From an uncultured Bacteroidaceae bacterium (GTDB taxonomy: Bacteria; Bacteroidota; Bacteroidia; Bacteroidales; Bacteroidaceae), in assembly GCA_944320785.1 (NCBI GenBank), contig CALUIR010000014.1, forward strand, positions 1 through 63,878: a stretch of 63,878 nucleotides of DNA, given 5' to 3'. The position numbers and the translations under genes are program-made. Below, one piece after another: positions 35,722 through 42,964 of this stretch; the first letter of the stretch is position 1, and every line of letters begins with the position of its first letter. The notes beneath the pieces were generated by a model, which searched no databases, had not been told where the DNA came from, and worked only from the letters and a program-made list of their open reading frames with translations.

Positions 35722-35794
35722 ACCAACCTCCATGTCTTATCGCAAAATAAGGCAAAAAAAACTTTGTTTTCAAATATTCAGCATAAAAACTTGG

Positions 35795-37039
35795 TTACTG
35801 ATAGATTTTTAACCGTTTTCCGGCAGTGATGCGGTCGCTGCGCATGTTGTTCCAGCGTTTGATGCTTCTTACGCTGACGCCGTATTTTTCGGCAATGACG
35901 GAAAGGCTTTCACCGCTTCTGATTCTGTGGTAGAAGAAACCGGACGAGCCTTGGGCGTATCCAGGGGCGGTTACTGTCGTTCTTTTATTGAACAATTCGG
36001 TGACGCGGTGTGCATAGATGGTGTCTTGGCTGTCGATGAATGTGTTGATGTAGTTGCGTGGCAGGCGCAGCGTGCAGGGGCGTGTGCGGCCTGGGATGAT
36101 ATTCCGTTTGTACTGTGGGTTCAGGCTGCGGATTTGTTCCGTGCTGATGCCGCAGATGTCGGATATTTGTGTGAAATGCAAGTCCTTGGTCACCTGCACC
36201 GTGTCTGTGTTTGCCGGAAGCAGTGTTTCCATCGGGCAGATGTTGTGTTCGCAATAATAGGTCATGATATAGTTGGCGGCGATGAATGCAGGCACATATC
36301 CCCGTGTTTCTCGGGGGAGGTAATTGTAGATGGCCCAATAATCCCTGTTCCCGTTCGCGCGCCGTATGGCTTTGTTGATGTTGCCAGGCCCGCAGTTGTA
36401 GGCGGCAATCACGAGATTCCAGTCTTGGTAGATGACATACAAGTCCCGCAGGTAGCGCACGGCGGCCCATGTGGATTTGATGGGGTCGCGCCGTTCGTCT
36501 ATCAGGCTGTTGGACGTCAATCCGTAGATTTTCCCGGTGCTAATCATGAATTGCCACAACCCGGTGGCTCCGGCGCGTGAAACGGCCGAAGGGTTCAAGG
36601 CCGATTCTATGACGGGGAGGTATTTCAGTTCTTGGGGGATGTCATAAGCATCCAAGGCTTCTTCTATGATGGGCATGTAGAAATTGGAGGCACCCAACAT
36701 GTAGGAAACGGTTTTCCTTGAGCGTGTGGCATATTGGTCGATGTATTTCCGCACAATGGCATTGTAGGGCATTTCGATGACCGTAGGTATCCTTGACAAG
36801 CGGTCCATGTAAACCGAGTCGCTGAATGCGGGGTTGGCGTTGCTCATCACGCAGTTTGTGTCTTGCATGATGTAGTTTCGGTTGTGCCATTCCGCCAATA
36901 GGCTGTCGATATTGCAGGTCATGCTTTCGGGCATGATGATGCCGTCGGCGGTGATGGTATCGTTTTTCTGTTGAAGGTTTTGTGCATGGACGGTGATGCT
37001 TGCCCCGATGATGAATATGAATGGCCAAAAATATCTCAT
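35795..37039 (-). CDS. mltD: membrane-bound lytic murein transglycosylase with LysM domains (MltD-like)
   Basis: Cleaves peptidoglycan glycan strands. The signal peptide (about 1-19) is followed by the SLT domain with catalytic Glu in PVIESALNPSAVSRAGATGLWQFM (about 142-165) and the AAYNCGPGNINKA motif (about 212-224). Two LysM-like repeats close the protein: a weaker one (ISDICGISTEQIRSLNP) and a clear C-terminal one (RIRSGESLSVIAEKYGV). It lies between DUF5683 and rel. Confidence 0.92.
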   Translation of the reverse strand: MRYFWPFIFIIGASITVHAQNLQQKNDTITADGIIMPESMTCNIDSLLAEWHNRNYIMQDTNCVMSNANPAFSDSVYMDRLSRIPTVIEMPYNAIVRKYIDQYATRSRKTVSYMLGASNFYMPIIEEALDAYDIPQELKYLPVIESALNPSAVSRAGATGLWQFMISTGKIYGLTSNSLIDERRDPIKSTWAAVRYLRDLYVIYQDWNLVIAAYNCGPGNINKAIRRANGNRDYWAIYNYLPRETRGYVPAFIAANYIMTYYCEHNICPMETLLPANTDTVQVTKDLHFTQISDICGISTEQIRSLNPQYKRNIIPGRTRPCTLRLPRNYINTFIDSQDTIYAHRVTELFNKRTTVTAPGYAQGSSGFFYHRIRSGESLSVIAEKYGVSVRSIKRWNNMRSDRITAGKRLKIYQ

Positions 37040-37045
37040 GATGTT

Positions 37046-37813
37046 TCAGAATTTGATGCAGCATTGCAATCCGATGGAGTTGTCTCCCCTTGAATTGTTG
37101 ATGATTGCGGGTTCTATTTTCATCCCTAAATCTTTCGTGATGTCGAAGTCCGAGAGTTCTGCATCCACATAAGCGTCGATGATGGAAATCAGGTAAACCC
37201 CGATGAAACAGAAAATGCTCAAGTCCCTGTATCTTCGGTAGAAGTCTTTTTTCTTGCGGAAGGATTCTTTGTAAAAGTCCATCCGGTCTGATATGTCGTA
37301 CCCTTCCGGCAAGAAATCCATGAAGCTGTTCGTGTTCGGATTGTTGTCCATGATGTCAAGGTAGGCTTGGGAATAGTCCGAATACATTTGCCCGTTCCAT
37401 GTCAAGGCATATACGCACCCTACGAATCCTCCGTAGATGATGGGCAGTTTCCAGTATTTCCGGTTGTATATTTGTCCGGCTCCGGGGAACAGTGCGGCCA
37501 GCCATACAGCTTTGGTCGGGTTGGGCACCCATGTTTTTTTGTATGTTTCGGGGATGCTGTCCTTTCTCACGATGAGCGATGCCGTGTCCACGGGGCTTTC
37601 CAAACTTTTCAAATTCTCTTGGTTGGCTTGGTTTATGGCAAGTGTGTCCGGCTCCAAGGGTATCCTCATCCTGCGTGACAGGGCTTTGGGCTTTTCGGTT
37701 TGGATGGAGTCCGGATTCTCGCCAGAGGTTTTTGCGTGGATGCCCTGTCCTGCAAGGGCAAAGGCGCAGAACAACAACAGGGGGATGATATGGGTTGCGG
37801 CAATTTTTTTCAC
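37046..37813 (-). CDS. DUF5683 membrane protein
   Basis: A 255-residue protein of the DUF5683 type always found in this cluster in Bacteroidales. It has a signal peptide or N-terminal helix (about 5-24) and a linker. The core has AALFPGAGQIYNRKYWKLPIIYGG (about 104-127) and a second helix (FCFIGVYLISIIDAYVDAEL). The PGxGQxYN..YWK motif is shared with small TM2-type proteins. The function is unknown; position between parB and mltD suggests a link with division or the cell wall. Confidence 0.8.
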   Translation of the reverse strand: MKKIAATHIIPLLLFCAFALAGQGIHAKTSGENPDSIQTEKPKALSRRMRIPLEPDTLAINQANQENLKSLESPVDTASLIVRKDSIPETYKKTWVPNPTKAVWLAALFPGAGQIYNRKYWKLPIIYGGFVGCVYALTWNGQMYSDYSQAYLDIMDNNPNTNSFMDFLPEGYDISDRMDFYKESFRKKKDFYRRYRDLSIFCFIGVYLISIIDAYVDAELSDFDITKDLGMKIEPAIINNSRGDNSIGLQCCIKF

Positions 37814-37828
37814 GGGCCTGTTGCTCCT

Positions 37829-38728
37829 TTATTCTTGTTTTTTCAAAGCGTCGAATATCTCCATGATTCGTTCCAAGTCTTCTTCGTTGTTGAACGGGAT
37901 GCTGATTCTTCCTTTTCCTTTGTTGGAGTACGATAGTTGCACCTTGGCGTTGAAGAAATTCGACAGGTGTTTCTTCAGCAGGTTGTATTCTTCAGGCAAT
38001 TTTGCCTTGGGGGGCTTTATCTTGTTTTTCCCGTTTCCTACTGTCTCGCCTTGGCTGAGCCCTTTTGCCATTTCTTCCACCTTCCTCACGGAATAGTTGT
38101 GTTCCAAGATTTCGTTGTACAGCTTTATTTGCAGTTTCGGGTCGTCAATGGCAAGGAGTGCGCGGGCATGTCCCATGTCGATGGTTTTGTTTTGCAGGGC
38201 CACTTGTATGGGCGCCGGCAGTTTCAGCAAGCGCAGGTAGTTGGCGATGGTAGCGCGTTTTTTCCCCACCCGTTCGCTAAGCCTTTCTTGCGTCAGTTCA
38301 TATTGTTCCAACAAATGCTGGTACGCCAATGCGATTTCAATGGAGTTCAGGTCTTCCCGTTGGATGTTTTCAATCAAGGCCATTTCCATCACGTTTTCAT
38401 CATCTGCCGTGCGGATGTAGGCCGGTATGGTTTTCTGCCCGGCCAGGATTGATGCGCGGTAACGCCGTTCTCCGGCGATGATTTGGTAGGCATCATCTGA
38501 TACTTTCCGCAGGGTGATGGGCTGTATGATGCCGATTTCCTTGATGGAATCGGCCAATTCTTGCAGGGCTACCTCATCGAAATCCCTCCGGGGCTGGTTG
38601 GGATTGACGGAAATCTTGGACAATTCTACTTCATTGATGGCTGAGGAACCTTCTGTCTTTATTTCGTCTGTGGAGATGAGGGCATCCAATCCTCGTCCCA
38701 ATGCAGGGTATTTTTTATGTGCGGCCAT
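37829..38728 (-). CDS. parB: chromosome-partitioning protein ParB
   Basis: CTP-dependent DNA clamp that loads at parS. The N-terminal CTPase/ParB box has NPNQPRRDFDE and the GERRYRAS motif, followed by MALIENIQREDLN and a helix-turn-helix (LTQERLSERVGKKRATIANYLRLLKLP). The C-terminal dimerisation domain closes the 299 residues. It is 3 bases from parA and 15 from DUF5683. I searched the surroundings by eye and saw no canonical parS. Confidence 0.95.
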   Translation of the reverse strand: MAAHKKYPALGRGLDALISTDEIKTEGSSAINEVELSKISVNPNQPRRDFDEVALQELADSIKEIGIIQPITLRKVSDDAYQIIAGERRYRASILAGQKTIPAYIRTADDENVMEMALIENIQREDLNSIEIALAYQHLLEQYELTQERLSERVGKKRATIANYLRLLKLPAPIQVALQNKTIDMGHARALLAIDDPKLQIKLYNEILEHNYSVRKVEEMAKGLSQGETVGNGKNKIKPPKAKLPEEYNLLKKHLSNFFNAKVQLSYSNKGKGRISIPFNNEEDLERIMEIFDALKKQE

Positions 38729-38731
38729 GGT

Positions 38732-39499
38732 TTATTGCTTGTTTCGGTTAATGATTTCCTGTGCCAGCACCAGATGGTTTTTCGCGCCTGTGGAATCGGC
38801 GTCATAAAGTATGGCCGGTATGCCATGGCTGGGTGCTTCGCTTAGCTTCACGTTCCGTTGGATGACCGTGTCGAACACCAATTCTTGGAAATGCTTCTTC
38901 ACTTCTTGGTAAATCTGGTTGGCGAGGCGCAGGCGTGAATCATACATGGTCAGCAGGAAACCTTCTATTTCCAGGCGCGGGTTTTGTTTTGATTTGATGA
39001 TTTTTATGGTGTTCAGCAACTTGCTGATGCCTTCCAAAGCAAAGTATTCGCATTGCACCGGGATGATGACAGAGTCGGCTGCCGTGAGCGCGTTGACAGT
39101 AATCAGCCCTAATGAGGGGGAACAGTCTATCAGGATGAAGTCATACTCTGGTTTCAGCGGCTCTAAGATGTTCTTGAGCATTTTTTCCCGGTTCTCCAGG
39201 TTCAGCATTTCTATTTCTGCGCCGACCAAATCGATGTGCGATGGGACGATGTCCAATCTGTCGATGTCTGTTGTGTAGATGGCTTCGTGGATGTCGTTCT
39301 GCCCGATGAGGCATTCGTAGATGGAGCATTCTATGTCTTTCAGGTCAATGCCTAACCCGGAAGATGCATTTGCCTGCGGGTCAGCGTCTATGACCAGCAC
39401 TTTTTTCTCCAATGTAGCCAGTGACGCGGCAAGGTTGATGGTGGTGGTGGTTTTTCCCACCCCTCCTTTTTGGTTTGCCAATGTGATAATCTTTCCCAT
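38732..39499 (-). CDS. parA: chromosome-partitioning ATPase ParA (Soj)
   Basis: Deviant-Walker ATPase that moves ParB-parS complexes. The Walker A KGGVGKTTTTINLAASLA at 11-28, the VIDADPQANASSG motif (about 37-49) and the IDCSPSLG segment near 123 are intact. The 255 residues match the chromosomal Soj type. It heads the five-gene cluster; a -7 element lies about 130 bases upstream. Confidence 0.96.
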   Translation of the reverse strand: MGKIITLANQKGGVGKTTTTINLAASLATLEKKVLVIDADPQANASSGLGIDLKDIECSIYECLIGQNDIHEAIYTTDIDRLDIVPSHIDLVGAEIEMLNLENREKMLKNILEPLKPEYDFILIDCSPSLGLITVNALTAADSVIIPVQCEYFALEGISKLLNTIKIIKSKQNPRLEIEGFLLTMYDSRLRLANQIYQEVKKHFQELVFDTVIQRNVKLSEAPSHGIPAILYDADSTGAKNHLVLAQEIINRNKQ

Positions 39500-39629
39500 G
39501 TCCTTCTTTTAAATCTGTGGCGAATTAAGCAAATAATGGGCAATTTCGCCTACGGAAAACAGGAAACTTTCTGTAAATTGTTGAAAAGTCCCGTGTTCTG
39601 TTGAAAACTTGTTTCAAGCCATGCAACGG

Positions 39630-39637
39630 CAAAGATA
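39630..39637 (-). promoter_or_regulatory. -7 element before parA
   Basis: Minus-strand TATCTTTG (CAAAGATA on the plus strand). The predicted leader to parA is about 125 bases, long for a Bacteroidota housekeeping gene. Confidence 0.5.
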
Positions 39638-39719
39638 CGATAATAATGTGTAACGATGGCTTGCCCCTTTCCCTTTTTGGGGAAATTTAGGGGCGTTTGG
39701 ATTTTCTTTGGGCATTTCC

Positions 39720-40451
39720 TCAGAACGCGTCCGCGCCCAACTCCCGCAAGTTCTTGATGGATGTCTTGTTGCCGGTGGCCGCGACATGCTTTTTGTAGTA
39801 TTCGATGGCCTTTTGTTTGTCCGGCCTGTCGTATTGGTAGAGCAGCCCAAGGTCGAAATAGGCGTTCACGTATCCTTGCGCGGCGGCTTTGAGGAACCAT
39901 TCTTCTGCGGCATCATAGTCTCTTTCTGTTTCATCGGAAGGCCCTTTGGGAGAGGCTTTTCCCCAGGCATAGCATTCGGCCAGATGGTATTGTGCTTCTG
40001 CGTCGCCTGTTTCTGCCCTTAGCCTTAATCCTTCCAATGTCTGTGCGCCGGGGCTGTCTTTCAGGTAGTCCACGCCCAATTCGCTCAGGTGTTCCACGGC
40101 TTGCTGTGCCATGAGGTCGTAATGCCCGTTGGCGGCTTCTTCGTACCATCGGATGGCTTCTTGCCTGTCTTCCTTGTAATTCTGGTAAAGCATGCCTAAG
40201 CTGTAGCAGGCGGAGCGGTATCCTTGTGCGGCGGCTTTGAGGAACCATTTCTCTGCTTCATCGTAGTCCACGGGGGCGTTGTCCACGTCGTCGGCATAGA
40301 ATGCCTTGCCGAACATGTGGCAGCTGCCTAATTGGTATTGTGCTTTCGCGTTGCCTGCTTCGGCTTCTGCGCGGAGTTCCTCGCGGGTCTGCCCTTGCAG
40401 GGCGGGCAGCATGCAAAGCAGCAGGAGCAGGACGGTCATCCATTTCTTCAT
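39720..40451 (-). CDS. secreted Sel1-repeat protein
   Basis: A 243-residue exported protein. The signal peptide MKKWMTVLLLLLCMLPALQ is followed by Sel1-like repeats: NAKAQYQLGSCH..., DEAEKWFLKAAAQGYRSACY, QEAIRWYEEAANGHYDLM, EAQYHLAECYAWG, AEEWFLKAAAQGYVNAYF and KAIEYYKKHV. Sel1 repeats form alpha-solenoids used for protein contacts; no specific partner is suggested. Upstream in-frame ATG (40472) lies within the promoter, so 40451 was used. Divergent from the second R-M operon. Confidence 0.85.
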   Translation of the reverse strand: MKKWMTVLLLLLCMLPALQGQTREELRAEAEAGNAKAQYQLGSCHMFGKAFYADDVDNAPVDYDEAEKWFLKAAAQGYRSACYSLGMLYQNYKEDRQEAIRWYEEAANGHYDLMAQQAVEHLSELGVDYLKDSPGAQTLEGLRLRAETGDAEAQYHLAECYAWGKASPKGPSDETERDYDAAEEWFLKAAAQGYVNAYFDLGLLYQYDRPDKQKAIEYYKKHVAATGNKTSIKNLRELGADAF

Positions 40452-40469
40452 AACTTCGTTGTTTTTCTG

Positions 40470-40477
40470 CAAAAGTA
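40470..40477 (-). promoter_or_regulatory. -7 element before the Sel1 gene
   Basis: Minus-strand TACTTTTG. It diverges from the R-M promoter at 40529-40560. Confidence 0.55.
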
Positions 40478-40528
40478 CGGATTAAAATGGATTTTGTATC
40501 CTGAATACGGGGATTTGTGCCGGGAAAG

Positions 40529-40560
40529 TTTGCATGAATCCGTCCAAACGGGTATTTTTG
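40529..40560 (+). promoter_or_regulatory. promoter of the second R-M operon
   Basis: TTTG at 40529-40532, a 20-base spacer, then TATTTTTG at 40553-40560: a consensus promoter with transcript start near 40567. This supports the ATG at 40589. Confidence 0.8.
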
Positions 40561-40588
40561 TGTCCTTATTCATCCATTTTTGAATGAC

Positions 40589-41587
40589 ATGTTGAATGGT
40601 AGTACGCATGAATGGCAGGAGCAGAAAAGCGGGATGAAACATGCTGTTTCGGATGCATCGAAGCATGCATTTGCCGTTGCGTCCTTGTTCTCAGGCTGCG
40701 GGGGCATGGACTTAGGTTTCATTGGCGGGTTTGATTTCTTGGGGAAACATTTTCAAAAGAATGGGTTCCAAATCGTATGGGCAAATGAAATAAACCCTGC
40801 GGCTTGCAGGACTTATCGTGCCAACTTCAAGCATCCCATCATTGAGGGAGATGTGAAGGAGCATATCGGCAGCCTGCCTGGCGGTGTGGACGTGGTCATA
40901 GGCGGTTTCCCTTGCCAGGACATATCCATCAATGGGAAGATGGCCGGCGTGGACGGGAAGCGGAGCGGTTTATATACTTATATTGCAGAAGCCGTCCGGC
41001 GCACCCGTCCGAAGGTGTTTGTTGCGGAAAATGTGGGAGGATTGCTTTTGAAGCAAAATGAATATTCTTTGCAGAAGATCCTTGCAGATTTTAATGCTTT
41101 AGGCTACAATGTGGGGTATCATTTGTACCATGCAGAGCAATATGGAGTCCCGCAAACGCGGGAACGTGTCATTTTTGTGGGGACGAGGAAGGACGTGTCG
41201 CGTTTTGTGGCGCCTGAGCCTGTCGCGTCCAAGCCGGTGACAGCCAAAGAAGCGTTGGAAGATTTGGAGGACCTCCCGGAAAACAAGGCTACCTCGCACA
41301 TCTGGAGCAAGGCCAATGCAAGCAGTGAGCAGGGAAACCGGCGTTTGCTTGCCGATAGGCCCGGCTACACCATCCGGGCAGAATGCCACGGGAACATTCA
41401 ATTCCATTACCGCCTTCCGCGCCGCATCTCCATGCGTGAGGCAGCCCGCATCCAGTCGTTCCCGGATGATTTCGTGTTTTCCTGCGGCTTGCGTGAGACA
41501 GAACGGCAAATCGGCAACGCAGTGCCTCCTGTGTTGGCTTGGCACATTGCCAATGCGGTGAGGGATGTGTTGGTGCAATCCATGTAG
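40589..41587 (+). CDS. DNA (cytosine-5-)-methyltransferase, type II R-M system 2
   Basis: C5-cytosine methylase of 332 residues. Motifs in order are: I (SLFSGCGGMDLGF, about 32-44), IV (GGFPCQDISINGK, catalytic Cys), VI (AENVGGL), VIII (QYGVPQTRERVIFVG), target-recognition region with SHIWSKANASSEQGNRRL and the RAECHGNIQFHY segment, IX (REAARIQSFPDDF) and X (QIGNAVPPVLAWHIA). The frame opens at a TTG (40580), but ATG 40589 sits at normal distance from the promoter. The restriction enzyme gene begins 19 bases downstream. Confidence 0.93.
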   Translation: MLNGSTHEWQEQKSGMKHAVSDASKHAFAVASLFSGCGGMDLGFIGGFDFLGKHFQKNGFQIVWANEINPAACRTYRANFKHPIIEGDVKEHIGSLPGGVDVVIGGFPCQDISINGKMAGVDGKRSGLYTYIAEAVRRTRPKVFVAENVGGLLLKQNEYSLQKILADFNALGYNVGYHLYHAEQYGVPQTRERVIFVGTRKDVSRFVAPEPVASKPVTAKEALEDLEDLPENKATSHIWSKANASSEQGNRRLLADRPGYTIRAECHGNIQFHYRLPRRISMREAARIQSFPDDFVFSCGLRETERQIGNAVPPVLAWHIANAVRDVLVQSM

Positions 41588-41606
41588 AATTTCCTGTGAT
41601 TGGCCT

Positions 41607-42638
41607 ATGGATAAAATAGAATTTGAGAGTATTCTTGAGCGTTGCAGTGTCCGTTTGACAGATGAGGCGCGCACGATAGGATTTGGAGATTCTGCCTGTT
41701 TTGAGAACCGGGTGCGTGAAGTATTGGATGAACTGACTTTAAATGACGGGACTTTTCATATTGATTATAATCCTCATCCGCAGGCATTCCCGGATATTGC
41801 ATTGGGAGAATATGGGGTGGAAGTCAAGTTTACGAAGCAAGACACTTGGCGTTGCATAGCCAACAGTGTGCTTGAAACACAGCGAATTGAAGCCGTAAAG
41901 CACATTTATGTCATCTATGGAAAAATGGGCGGCACGCCTGAAGTGAGGTGGGGCGAATGGGAACAAAGCGTGGTGCATGTGCGTACTTCCCATGTGCCGC
42001 GCTTTGAAATTGAGATGGCCAAAGGTGGGGTTGCGGTACATGAATCATTATTCCGCCAAATGGGAATACGGTATGATGACTTCCGCAAGCTTGACATGCA
42101 GGGGAAAATGCGTTATGTCAGGGCATACGCAAGGAAAATCCACCCGGACGGGCGTTTATGGTGGGTGGAAGATGGAGGAGAGGATACCCATACAACCCCT
42201 TTGCAAGCGCGGTTGTACACCAATCTCACGGCGGAAGAAAAAGTGCGCTTGCGGGCGGAAGCCGCTTTGTTATGCCCATCCATTGTGCAATCTGGGCGAG
42301 TGCGTAACAAGTATGATGACGTAGTATTGTATCTTTTGACGTATCATGGTGTCTTGTGCCATCAGGCGCGCGACTTGTTTTCTGCCGGAAGTGTCGCCAA
42401 CCCGAGGAATGATGACGAAGGCGGCATTTATATAGCGCGTGCATTGAAGCTCATAGAAAAAGAAATGCAAGAAGCCGCATTGCGCATGGAGGATGCTCTT
42501 TTTGCGGAATATTGGGGCGAAAGTGTCCCGCCGGAGGTGCGTATTGTGCGTTGGCTTGAAAAGGCAGATGCGTTGGCGAAAGGCTGGAAACCTTCTGAAT
42601 GCCTTTTTGTCAACGGAAATGCAGATTGTGAACAGTGA
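41607..42638 (+). CDS. type II restriction endonuclease (PD-(D/E)XK), partner of methyltransferase 2
   Basis: A 343-residue protein starting MDKIEFESIL. The active-site candidate is FPDIALGEYGVEVKFTK (61-77): Pro62-Asp63 and Glu72-Val-Lys74, a standard PD-(D/E)XK core, followed by DTWRCIANSVLE. The layout reminds me of NgoBV/NlaIV-type enzymes (GGNNCC), but I hold that loosely. The upstream in-frame codons to 41565 overlap the methyltransferase and are not used. The gene is intact, so system 2 looks functional. Confidence 0.72.
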   Translation: MDKIEFESILERCSVRLTDEARTIGFGDSACFENRVREVLDELTLNDGTFHIDYNPHPQAFPDIALGEYGVEVKFTKQDTWRCIANSVLETQRIEAVKHIYVIYGKMGGTPEVRWGEWEQSVVHVRTSHVPRFEIEMAKGGVAVHESLFRQMGIRYDDFRKLDMQGKMRYVRAYARKIHPDGRLWWVEDGGEDTHTTPLQARLYTNLTAEEKVRLRAEAALLCPSIVQSGRVRNKYDDVVLYLLTYHGVLCHQARDLFSAGSVANPRNDDEGGIYIARALKLIEKEMQEAALRMEDALFAEYWGESVPPEVRIVRWLEKADALAKGWKPSECLFVNGNADCEQ

Positions 42639-42805
42639 TTTGCATTCTTCCAAATCTTTCCGAAAATCCTTTTAACGTTTGCGGCAAAACCTTGAAGGGT
42701 TTGAGTGAAATCCTTCCAATGATTTTTTGCAATGTCCTGTGTGCTTTCCCCAATGGCTTATGAGGCTGTCTGGGACGGTTCATTTTGTCATGAAGAATTT
42801 ATATA

Positions 42806-42867
42806 GTAAAATTCAAAATTTTACCTGAAAAGTGGGTGCATTTTATGGGTGAAATTCGGAATTTTAC
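42806..42867. repeat. two 19-base operator-like palindromes upstream of topB
   Basis: Within the 326-base gap 42639-42964: GTAAAATTCAAAATTTTAC at 42806-42824 and GTGAAATTCGGAATTTTAC at 42849-42867. Arms are 8 bases around a 3-base spacer; the second copy has one arm mismatch. Starts are 43 bases apart (about four helical turns), and both are followed by a shared GAAAAGT, so they are also direct repeats. Only this pair and the topB promoter are recognisable in the gap. Confidence 0.65.
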
Positions 42868-42933
42868 AGGGAAAAGTTCATGGGCTTCTTGGGATACTTC
42901 GGCGGATTTGCCCGGAATGTCCCTGCAAATGCT

Positions 42934-42941
42934 TACATTTG
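42934..42941 (+). promoter_or_regulatory. Bacteroidota -7 element before topB
   Basis: TACATTTG, 24 bases before the topB ATG; a TTTG at 42907-42910 sits upstream with a 23-base spacer. Confidence 0.6.
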
Positions 42942-42964
42942 CCCCTCCAATTTTATAGCACACG

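Noticed and set aside
38732-39720. possible parS sites near parA/parB
   Set aside because: I looked for TGTTTCACGTGAAACA-like 16-base palindromes and saw none in the cluster or its upstream gap; sites may be elsewhere.
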